From positions 1-37,392 of the IMG/VR virus record IMGVR_UViG_3300044646_002838: DNA of 37,392 nucleotides; one strand, 5' to 3'. Below are positions 10,101 to 22,100 of this stretch, piece by piece. The notes below the pieces were generated by a model, which saw nothing but the letters and a program-made list of their open reading frames with translations, ran no database searches and was not told where the DNA came from. The stretch is from a virus. Each line of letters starts with the position of its first letter. The stretch's first letter is position 1. A program made the translations under genes and the position numbers.

Positions 10101-13100
10101 GAGGGGCTGAACCGATACGAGAGCGACGAGCTTGCCCGATTGGAGCAATCGGCCGGCCAGCAGTTCATGGATTTCTTTGAGGACACCCGCGACCAGCGTT
10201 TCGAGTTGGAGCAGGAGGTTGAGCGCCGAGGCATCGAACGCGCGCCCGTGGAGCAAATGAGCTTTGTGCTTAATGCCCCACCCAGCCAGCAGCGTATCGA
10301 CGCAGCGGCCGCCATCAAGTCTCCTGCGGCAGTCACGCAGCAAGCCCAACAAAAAGCCCCGATCCCAGCTGAAGACGATCCTTCCAGAAAAAAATTCCAG
10401 CGCTTTTCCTCAGCGGCTTTTCAAATTCTCCAAGACGGCTTCAAAAAAGCAGTCGATGAGGATGCCTCCAACGGTTATCCGGGATTGCCAGGGTTTATGC
10501 CCACTAAGGGGCTTACGCGAGAAGAGCGGATCATTGAGGCGCATTTTGCGCAGCAAATCGCCCGCGATCCTCAAAAAACTTTGGAGGACTACATTGCGCT
10601 TTCCATTTCGGATTTTGGCGAAGAAGCCGAAGGCCGATATTTGAATGCCGACTTGGCGCGCGATGTTTACGCGCCCTATCGAAACGATCCCTCGATGCGC
10701 CCGGCTATGGAACGAGCAACGATCTCTCCCGCAGGCTACATTGCGCTCAACTTAGGGTGGAACCATTGGTTGAAAAACACCAACGCGGAAGAGCGCGGCA
10801 CCGTTGTGTTTATGGCCGGTGGCATGGCAAGCGGGAAAACCACCGCCGTGCAAAAAGCTTTCAGTTCGATAAATAAAAAAGAAAGCGCCATTTTCTTGGA
10901 TTCCGTTTTAGGAAATTTTGATCGAGCCGAGCAAATGTTAGCGCAAGTCGAAAATGCCGGATTTTCCCCATACATGGCATTTGTATTCAGGCCATTTGAA
11001 AGCGCTGCGCAAGCTGCCATCAAAAGGTTGCAATCCACAGGGCGACCCGTGCGCTTGGAGCAACTGGGCGTAGCTCACTACGACTCGCAAAAAACTTTTT
11101 TGAAGCTGTATCAAAAATACGGGCAAAGCATTCCTTTTGTTACAATTCTAAATGAAGGTTCGCTGGAGGATATTCGCCGTGAAAAAGGCGTTGACCCGTT
11201 GAGGGCCCGCGCGTATGTCAATATTGAAGATGAAACAAGAAACCAAAGAGCCACCGAAACCGAAACCCAAGGGCCCAGCGGGGGAAACCTGGGAAGAGCA
11301 ACTCGCCAGCCACAACCGGGGGATGGCGGAGTGGAAAGCCAAACACGGGGACAAAGCGCCCAAGGTCCACTAAGCGCCCTGCCGGAAGCTGCGGCCAAAA
11401 CCCGCCTCACCCAAGTTTACGCCGATTTGATCGAGTCGGCAAAGATTACAGATTGGGAAAAAACGGCCGTCCTTTATGGTTTTATCCCACCAGCCCAAAC
11501 CACCCTCTCCGCCGCCCGCTCGCGCCGGAAAGCCAGCGACAACCAGCTGGATTTCGATTTCTCCGCGCCTGCCGTGCAGGATTACAAGGCCGCGTTGGAG
11601 GCCGACGGTATCACCCACCCTGTTGCCCAAGCAGCTGCCGCCCAACAAGACATCGGCCTGCCTGCCACTGAGGCACTGGACCTTTTCGACTACAAACCCA
11701 ATGCGCCAGCAGCAAACCCGTTGACCGCGCCCGAACTCGCGCGTAGGGAAGAACAATCCGAACCGACCAATGAACAACCCGTCAACACACCCGCTGTCCG
11801 AGGAAACGCGACTCCTCGCAAACCAAATGACCCCCGAGGAACGCAAAAACCTGCGCCAGACACCGGCTTGGGAGAGTTGTTTCAATTCGTGGCTGGAATC
11901 CGAAACGCCGAGCGTGATTCAGCGGAAACTCCTTCTCGATCCGGTGTTGAGGGAGGAAGCGGAGGAGGAATTCCTGCGGTGGATGGACGGCAAGGCGATC
12001 CTGCTGTTCAACGCTCAACTCAAGGGAGCGGACGAAGTGGAAATGATGCAGGAACTCTTCCCGTATCCGGAGGATTGGGAGGACAGGGAGGACGAGGTGA
12101 TTCCAAGCGCGCTCCGCGAAGCCGCCCAAGAATTTCTCAGCCGGGTAACGGGCAACGAGTAGAGCGCCCGCCGGTCGGCAGTCCCGAGCGGAACATTTCC
12201 CTTTCCCGCGACCAAGCCCTCGCCCCGCGCGGCACGGTGGGCAAACTCCGCGCCAATCTCGCAGCGATCCGCATCATTCAAGCGCTCGACAGTGAAAAAC
12301 GGCTCGCCACCGCCGAGGAAAAGCAGGAGTTGGTGAAGTTCTCCGGCTGGGGCGCGCTTTCGCAGGTATTCGACGAAGACCGCGCGAATCAGATCGAACG
12401 CGGCGAGATCGAGCAGTTGAGAAACCAAGCCGCGAAATACCGCAGCTACGGAAACGACGAATACTACGCCAACATCGTCAAGGACTACGAGGACCGCGCC
12501 CAAGCCCTCGAAAACTGGAAGTCGAAATGGTTCGAGGCCCACAAGGAGGTGAAAGCCCTCTTGAGCGACCAAGAATACCGCGACGCCCGCCGCAGCACGA
12601 TCAATGCCCACTACACCAGCCCTGAAATCGTCGCAGGAATGTGGGACATCGTGAAGTGGATGGGATTCAAGGGCGGCAACATTCTCGAACCGGGCGCAGG
12701 TATCGGCCACTTTTTCGGCCTCATGCCAGAGGACATCGCCGACCGCAGCAAACTTTTCGGCGTGGAACTCGACGCCTACACCGCAAAAATCCTGAAGGCG
12801 CTCTACCCCGAGGCCGACATCCAGAACACAGGATTCCAGACCGCCGACCTCGCGGACAATTCCATAGACCTCGCCATCTCCAATGTGCCCTTCGCCAATG
12901 TGCCGGTGAAAGACCCCGCCTTGGAAGCCATGGGCGGCCCGGTGGGAAACCTCCACGACTACTTTTTCGGAAAAACCCTTACCAAGCTCAAGCCGGGTGG
13001 AATGCAGGTTTTCATAACCAGCGCGTTCACCATGGACAAGGGGAATCCCGAAATCCGCAAGTGGCTCTCCGAGCGCGCGGACCTCGTTGCCGCCTACCGT

Positions 13101-16100
13101 TTGCCCAACGACGCTTTCCGCGAAAACGCAGGAACCGATGTCGTCACCGACATTATCATCTTGCGCAAAAAAGACGGGAAGCCATTCCCCCACGCGCAAG
13201 CATGGACCAACCTCGACGACGCCAAAACCCGCCGTGGCGAGGACATCCGGATCAACGAGTATTTCGCCGCCCATCCGCAAAACATCCTCGGGCAACTCGA
13301 CAACGACGGCAGCATGTATGGGGACAAGAAGGAAATGACCGTTCACGGCGATCCGGCCCGCCCGCCGGACATCGCCATGCAGCAAGACCTCGCCCGCCTG
13401 CCGCAAGGCATATTGGGCGACATTGATGCCGCTGGCCCCGTGCGCTCGAACGCCACCGGCGTGGTGAAGGTGGGCAACATCGTCGAACGCGACGGGCAAT
13501 TTTTCCGGCAAGGCCAAAACACTCCGGATGCCGAACTCAACAACGCGAAGACCGTCCCCCGTGTGCGCCGTTTCCTATCTGTGCGCGATGCGTTGAACCG
13601 CCAATACGACCTCGAACTTTCCGAGACCGCCACGCCCGAGGAGATCGAGGCAAACCGCCGCGAGTTGAACGCCGCCTACGACCGCTTCATTTCGTCGGAC
13701 GGGTATTTCCACGACATCAAAAACCGGAAGCTTTTCATCGACGATCCCGACTACTTCCGGATTCTCGGGGCCGAGGTGGAACCCAAGGTAAACAAAGGCA
13801 CCTCCGCCACCGTCGAGGAAATCGCCGCCGTCGCCAAGGGATCGAAAAAGAAAATCTACACGAAGGCCGACATCTTCGCCCGCCGCGTGTTGGAGCCACG
13901 CAGTGAGCCGACCCAGGCAAACACCATTGAGGACGCATTCGGCATCAGCCTTGGATGGCGCGGGCGCGTGGATTCGCAGTTCATGGCCGGGCTTCTCGGC
14001 AAAACCCCCGAGCAAGTGGAGACGCAACTTCTCTCGCAGGAGATCGCCGTGCGCGAGCCTGGCACCGGGCGGATTTTTTCCCGCGAGCAATACTTGAGCG
14101 GCAATGTGCGCAAGAAACTCGCCATCGCCCGCGCCGCCGGTCCCGAATACGCCCGCAATATCCGGATTCTTGAGGAGGTCCAACCCAAGCGCGTCTCGGC
14201 AGAGGACATTCGCTTTGGCGTCGGAGCCACATGGATTCCGGCGCAAATCTACAACCGTTTCCTGCAAAGCCTCGGCGTCAATTCCGCGCGATTCACCTAC
14301 ATCACCGCGAACCAGCGAAGCAATTGGGACATGGAACGCACTGGCGGCGGAGTGAGCGGCGTGGCCTATAAGGATTACGAGACCAACCGCGTGCCCCTCA
14401 CGCAAATGATGGACTCCTTGCTCAATCTCAAAGCCATCACGCTTCGAATGCCGGAAAAAGACGGCGGAGGCATCGACATGAAGGCCACCACCGCCGCGCG
14501 CGAGAAGGCCAAGAAACTCGACGCCCGGTTCCAACAATGGGTGCGCGAGACCCCGGATGTGAAAGCCGAGGTGGAGGAAATCTACAACAACGAGGTGAAC
14601 GCTTTCGTCCAGCGCACCTACGACGGCCAATTCCTCCAATTCCCGTGGGCGAACAAGGATTTTGACATCTACCCGGACAAGAAAAACACGATTTGGCGCG
14701 CGCTGCAGGAAGGATTCGGCCTCATCGCGCACGGCGTCGGCGGCGGGAAAACTATCATCGGCAGCGCCATCGCGCTCGAAATGCGACGCCTCGGCATGGC
14801 CCGCAAACCCATGATCGTCGTCCACAATTCCACACTCGAAGGCTTCGCCAAAGAAATCGCCAAGATGGCCCCCACAGCCCGCGTGCTGGTGGGCCGCAAA
14901 GACGAACTCGCCGGGGAAAAGCGCAAGGAATTCTTGATGCGCATCGCGGCAGGCGATTGGGATGCTGTGGTTATCGCCCACTCGACATTCGGACTGATTG
15001 AAAACGATCCCCAAGTGGAAATTCGAACCTCGAACTCGCTCAAGGACGAAGCCGAGGCCACGCTGCGCGAGAGAGGCTACAAGTCGGTGGCGGCGGCCAA
15101 GGAGGACCGCAGAAAATCACCCAGCGTCAAAGCGCTAGTGAAACACATCGAGCGCCTGGAAACCATCATCAGCGAAGCCAGCAAGCGACGCACAGATACC
15201 GGCCTTCTCAATTTCCAACAACTCGGCGTGGATGCCCTCATTGTGGATGAGGTTCACGAGTTCAAAAAAATGCCTTTTACCACGCAACTGGAAGCCAAAG
15301 GCATCGACGGCAGCACCAACGAAAAAGCCTACAACCTTTTCATGCGAGCCCGCCAGATTCAGGAAAAGACCGGCGGGAAAAATGTGTTCAGCATGACTGG
15401 AACGCCCGTCACGAACACCCTCGGGGAAATCTGGAACATGGCCCGCTTGGTCGCGCCGAATGTGCTTCGCGAGCACAATATCGAACTTTTTGACCAATTC
15501 GTGTCCCGTTTTGCACAAGTCACGACAGAGGCCGAAATGGGAGCCTCGGGCGAATTCAAAAATGTGGATCGCCTATCTCGTTTTGTAAATCTGCCGGAGT
15601 GGAACACTTTCCTGCGTTCCGCCGCCGATGTGAAACTCGGCGACGACCTCGTGGTGAAAAACCGCCCCGGCATCAAGGGCGGGCAGCCCGAGTTGGTCGC
15701 CGTGCCGCGCACGCAGGGCGTTTCCTCGTGGGTCGCCTACATTCGCCGCGTGCTGGAGGATTTTTCCAACCTTTCCGGGGACAAACTGGCTGAAAACCCA
15801 AAACTGACCGCCGTGCCCGTGCAGGCTTACATGGCAAGCCGCGCCGCGGCCATCGACATCCGACTCATCGATCCCCGCGCCAAAGACGAACCCGGCAGCA
15901 AGGTCAATCAAATGATCGAGCGCCTGATGGGTCTTTACCAAACCAGCACCCCCTACAACGGGACGCAGGTGGTTTTCGCCGACAGCTTCAACAGCGTGCG
16001 CACTTCGCTTTTTGATGCAGTCACGAGCGCCAAAGTGAATCTTGAACTCGATCCCGCCAAGGAACCTGGCACAACCTTTAACCTCTACGAGGACATCCGC

Positions 16101-19100
16101 CAAAAACTCATCGCCAGCGGAATCCCCGCCAGCGAGATCGCCGTCATCACGGATTCCGCGTGGAATTCAGACAAGAAAAAGCAGGCGCTCTTCGATGCTG
16201 TGAACGAAGGGAAAATCCGCGTCGTCCTCGGCAGCACAAAAAAACTCGGCACCGGCGTCAACATGCAGCGCCTCATGATCGCCGCGCACCACCTCGATGT
16301 CCCGTGGACTCCGGCGGAGCTTGAGCAACGCGACGGACGCGTCTTCCGCCAAGGCAACATCCACGGCGAACTCGGGACCGACATCGAACTTATCCGCTAC
16401 GGCATGAGCGACACGCTCGACGCCGCCCTTTGGCAGAAACTCGAAACCAAGCAGCGGTTCTCCAACGCCGCCCTTTCCGGAAAAGTCACCGGACGCGAAC
16501 TCTCCGAGGACAAGGCGATCTTGAATCTCGAAGAGCAGCGCGCCGTGCTCTCCGGCAAATACGGACGCCGGATGTGGGAGATCAAGTCCCGCCTGGAGGA
16601 ACTGGACCGCAGCCGGGGAGCGCAGCAGGACGACGCCGCCCGCCGCCAAGCCGAGATCGACAGCGCCCGCAGCCACCTCCGCTACCTCGAAGCCGCCAAC
16701 GAGCGCATCCGCCCATCCATCGCCAAGATGGAATCCCTCGCCAGCGACATCGCCGCGAACGGCACTCGTATCACCATCGACGGACAGGCTTTCAACACCA
16801 AGACGGAAACCGCCGAGGCGATCAAAGCTGCCCTCGATGCCTCCCGATCCAGCTTGAAACTTTCCTTCGACGGCAAGCAAACCGCCGAGTCCGTGACCAA
16901 CATTTCCGTCAACGGCATCCCGATCCTCTTGGAAACCACAATCCGCGTGGATGATCAATGGAATGAAGAAGCGCAGCGCATGGAGCAACGCAGCAGCGTT
17001 TCCTTTGAACTCCTCGCTTTTGCGGCGGATGCCGAGAATTTCATTTCCTTCGGCAGCGTCACGAGCCCCGCCACTTTGCTTTCCCGCTTGGAGGAACTCG
17101 GGGACACCGCCAAAGGGCTTGCCGCCAGCCGCGAAAACAATCTCGCCCGCACCCGCGCCATCGCCAACATGGCCCAAGTCGAAACCTGGCCCTACCAAGC
17201 CGAATATGATGCTCTCACCGCCGAGCGCGTGGAAGTGGAAAAACTCTACAACGCCGACCTGAAAGGCAAAACAGACGCAGTATCGGATGATACTACGCTC
17301 TCCGCCGCGCGCACTCAACCCTCGCCCCGCGTGCGTTTCGCCAATGCCGAGATCACCGCAGAGCCCACCAATATCACGCTGGGAGCCGCCCGAGCCTACC
17401 ACGGCACGCCGCACAAGGTGGACCGCTTCAGCGCCGACAAAATCGGCACAGGCGAGGGCGCGCAGGCTTATGGGTGGGGGTTATATTTTGCAGAGAATAA
17501 AGGGGTAGCCGAGCAATACCGCAAAGGTCTCACAGAAAAAGATTTCATCCGCAAAGTCCGCAATGTGTTTAGTGAGTTTGATGATTTGACTGAGCAGGAG
17601 GAAGCGTTGCTTGAGCTGCCTTTGAGCGAGGGCCAACGCAATCTCCTCGATGTGCTCAAGAAGGAAGACTGGTGGGGTTTTGATTACCCACACCAAGCGG
17701 TGCAGGCCGCGCTGCGTGAGCCGGAGAATTTCGACACATCGCCCGAGCTATACGAGGCGTTAAGGACCTTTGGAAATATCTACACCGTCGAACTCGATGT
17801 CGAACCGGAAGACCTGCTGGACTGGGACAAGCCGCTTTTTGAGCAAAGTGAGAAAGTAAAAAAGGCTTTAGCCAAATTATCAGCCAACAAAAAGCATCCT
17901 GCATACAAAGCAACGAGTGGAATGTTGCTCTATGGTGGGGCAAGAGAAATCCCGGCGTCAGAATTTTACAAAACCGTAGTCAAAGCAGTTGGAACACCAG
18001 AACAAGCCTCCAATTTCATTCAAGGCCTCGGCATCCCCGGCATCCGCTACCTCGATGAAGGGAGCCGCGTCGGGTTTGGAAAAGTCACGCTCAAGGCAAC
18101 TGTCCGGCAAATGTTTACCGAGGGATATTGGGTGGCTCAAGACGGAGCAGGCAATCGTTTAGCCAAAGGAACAGAAGAAGAAGCGAGAAAAGCAGCAGCA
18201 GACTACGACGCTAAAAAAGAAACCGCCGGTAACGAGCCCACATACAACTATGTGGTCTTCGACGAGAGCCTTATCAAGATTCTCGCTGAGAACGGCGAGC
18301 AGGTAGGTAATGCTGCATCCGCCAGCACCCTCTCTGCCGCTCGCCGCCAAGTCTACGACCCCAACCAACTCGAGCTCGATTTCGACGCCGCCCCGCGCGA
18401 CCAAGCAGCCGCTCAGGAAGATGCCGAGAAATCCGCCGCCGCCCGCTTCCAATCCGGCCTCGATGGCGTGATGGCCATGGCCTCCACCTACTCAAACATT
18501 CCCGGCGTGGACATGGACGAAGTGCGCCAGACAGCCCGCATTGCGCTGGCCAATGCCGCGCGCGCTTTTGATCCGCAGCGGGGCGTGCCCTTTGGCCCCT
18601 ACTCCTCGATTGTTGTGCGCAACAAGCTCAACGCCCTCTACCGGCGCGAAAGTCTCCGCCGCGAGCGCATCCCGCAGAGCCTTGACGAGCCGCTGCCCGG
18701 CGATTTTGACGAGACCCGCCAAGACTACACGCCCGACACCGCTACGCCCGACGCCCCCACGATGACCTCGCGCCATGAAGCCCGCATTCTCATCGACGGG
18801 CTCATTGCAACGCTCCCAGAGCGCATGCGCGTGGCGGTAGATGGCTACTTGCAACAACGCCAGCAGGAAGAAATTGGCGGATACTTTGGTATCAGCAAAC
18901 AGGCCGTGTCCCGCTTGCAGCAAGAAGGCTTCAAGCGCCTGCGCCAAAAAATGACCGAACGAGGCATCGGCAGCGTCGGCGAAATTCTTTCGGCAGCTCA
19001 AAAAAATCCGATGACTGGCACGCTGGGCGAAAGTATAGCCGAGTATGGAATATCCGGAGCCATACCACTCGACACCGATACAGCAATGGGCAGCATTGGA

Positions 19101-22100
19101 AACAGACCCAGTGCGCAACCCTCGCCAAATACCGCGCCCGTTCAGTCCCTTGATCCTGGACAAACCCGAATCGGCATCCCCGCCGAAGACGCATTTTCCA
19201 AAATCTCCTACGCCCCGGCGAGGGTTTGGGGTGTTCGTCGTCTCGCCGAGCGATTCGAAGCCCTCCGCAACAGCGTAGGCGGGTATCCGATCCAAGCGCC
19301 GATTTATCGCGCCGACTACGACGCCCACCAAGCGGCATTTCGCGAAGCCGCACAAGCCGCCGAGAGGCTCTACCGCGACACGCTAGACGCGGTGGATGCA
19401 GCCAACACCCGCCGCCGTGGCACGGCAGATTACCTCCTGCCGCGCCTCCCCGAAGTGCGAGAGCTTTTCACCGATGCCAACGGCCAAGTGCAACTTCTCG
19501 GCAGCCGTCCCGCGCAGTTGGAACCCGGCGAACCCCTCTTTGCCGCCTCCGGCAACCCGCAGGACGACGGCGATTTCATCGAGCCCGGCGAGTCGTTTGA
19601 TAACGACTTAAAAAATCTCCTCAACGACCTCAACGGCGTGCCTGCCGATCTCGACAACGCCGCGGCCAAACAGGAGCAGGCCGCGCTCGAAGAGGGTGGG
19701 GGGCAAAGCTACCAGGTCGGACGCCCCGATCTTGCGTTTGGAGCCAACAACCCCGATGTGCGCGGGCTGGATCAATTCTACACCGAGCGCTTCCTGCCAG
19801 AGGCCGAAGCCCAATGGGAAACCGCCGCCCGCGACATGGTGGCGAAAGATTTTGAGGGCACACGCCGCTCGATCGAGCAAGCCGGTCTCTCGGGGCAAGC
19901 GATTTCTCCGGAACTCACCAAGGCCGCCGACCAGATCGCCAACACGCTTCGCCAGAAAATGCTCCAGACGGGCAAGGATGCAGACCGGAAGGCGTTCAAT
20001 GTTTTCTGGTATTCCTATCGCGCCACCGGCACCGAGGCTGGCCGCGCGCTGGCCGCACGCCGCGACCCTTTCAAGACGCCGGCCATGCGCCACCGCGAAT
20101 TTCTCCTCGATCTCATGCTCACACCGGGCAAGAAGGACAAGGCCCGCATCGACGCCGAGCCGGACCCTGCAAAAAAAACAGCTATCATCGACAGCGTGAC
20201 CGCTGCGCTTCTTAAAAAGCTCAAAGATGCCGGAATCACGCCCGAAGACATTTTAGGCAACCGCGTGGTGGTGGGCTTGAACAACGCGGAAATTCAACGC
20301 CAGTTCCGCGCCGGCCTCACGCCCAAGCAGGCCGAGGTCTTCGATCTCCTCTTGCGCAAAAACCAGACGCCCGCGCAAATTTCCCAGCGCACCGGCATGA
20401 AGCCTGATGCGGTGGAAGCCGTTTTCACCGCATTCAAAAACCGGATGCGCCAGCAACACCTCGCCAAATTCAAAGCCGGTATCCACAAGCAGGGCGAAAC
20501 CACCTTGGGAGCCGCTCCTGCGCAGTCCGGCTTGTTTGGCGGGCAAGTCTCCGACGCCGAGGCCGAGGCTGCGTTTGACCAATGGCTCAGCGGCATGGTG
20601 GGCACGAGCGACACCAAGAAAATAGGCCGTCCCAAATTCCGCATCGACGACCCCGCTCATGTCATGCGGCTCGCCCGAGCGATCCAGAGCGCCCGAGGGG
20701 AAGCCGGTTTGGGCGATATGGCCTACGAGTGGTGGATCATGAACATTCTTTCCGGTCCGCAGACGCAAGTAACAAACATCGCGAGCAATGCGGGATTCAT
20801 CGCACTCGACAGCACGCTGCAACGCGGCATGGAGGCGTTGGTCAATGTGTTTGTGCGCGACAAAAAAGCGGCGCAGCTTGGCGAATTCAAAGCGCTCGCC
20901 CGAGGCATCCTGCCAGGCATCACCAAAGGGCTCGCCATGGCTGCCAAGGCGTGGAGCGCAGAGCAGGACTTCTACGAACACACCGTTCTCGGCACCCCGA
21001 TGGAACTTGGCCAATGGGATAAACTCGGTAACACCAGCGCCGCAATACCCGGCCAAACGGGGCGCACTGTGCGCATACCGGGCAGAGCGCTCCTGTTCGC
21101 GGATTCCTTTTTCAAGCAACTCAGCGGGCAAATGAATGTCGCAGCTTTTGCCTACCGTATGGCCAAGGCCGAGGGCCTGCGCGGGCAGGCGCTCACGACC
21201 CGCGTGGCGCAACTCTCAAAAACCCGTGGCGAGATCGTAAGCGAAAACCTGCCTTCAGCCTCCCCCTCGCAGGAGATGGTGGAATACTTTGCCCGCCAGT
21301 TGGCTCGCCGAGACCCCTCGCTCGACCCTGCCGCGCTCATGGCCAACCGCAGTAGCGAGGCGTGGGAACTCGCCCGCGAGCAAGCGGCCTACGACAGCGC
21401 TAAAAATGCGGGATGGACGGAAGACGCTTGGATTCGCGCCGTCGAAAAATCCAAGGAGATGACATTCCAGCAAGACCTCAAGCGCAGCAGCGAGGGCGGA
21501 AACCTCTTCGAAGATGCCACAGCCAAGCTCCAAGACGCACGGCTCAACAACAAGCTCATTGGCTTTTTCTTTCCGTTTGTCAGAACGCCCTACAACATTT
21601 TCCGCACCGGCATCCGCAAATCCCCAATCGGGGCCGCAAACTTCGCTTGGCAGGCCGGCAAGGGCTTTCTCGCCATGAAAGACGGCAAGGCCTTTCTCGA
21701 TGGAGACCCCACACTTGTGCGCGACATGAGCGAGCAGCTTATTGCCTGGACAGCCATGGCTCTCATTTTTGGAGCCGTGCAGGGAGATGATGATGACGAT
21801 GACAAGATGCTCCTTATTACGGGCAGCCAGCCTCGCAGCGAAGCCACGGCAGGCCTGCGCGACCTCAACACCCGCGCCACGGGAGGCGAGTATATGATCC
21901 GCATCGGCGGGCGCAACGGCATTACAATCCCCTACGGGCGCTTCGATCCGATTGCCACCGTATTGGGAACAACGACGGATTTGATCCGCTCGATCAAACG
22001 CAACGGCACCACCACCGAAAACCTCGCCAGCGTGTGGAACTACATGGTCGCGCAGACCAACTCGAAAACCTTCCTGCAAGGCATCGCCAACATTTCCACA

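Noticed and set aside
12641-13426. 261-aa plus-strand ORF in another frame of the methyltransferase
   Set aside because: Arg/His/Gly/Pro-rich out-of-frame reading of a conserved domain. Unlike the five embedded ORFs, the giant frame here is the gene-like one.
12015-13517. 500-aa antisense ORF under the methyltransferase part of the giant gene
   Set aside because: Composition (His/Val/Gly/Ala-rich, no domain) is that of an antisense shadow of a GC3-biased gene. The plus strand carries clear methyltransferase motifs.
13575-15014. 479-aa antisense ORF under the helicase part
   Set aside because: Same shadow pattern as the previous case; no recognisable motif, and the plus strand has intact helicase motifs.
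16167-17414. 415-aa antisense ORF
   Set aside because: Gly/Phe/Ala-rich shadow without start signals, opposite conserved helicase motif VI and coil.
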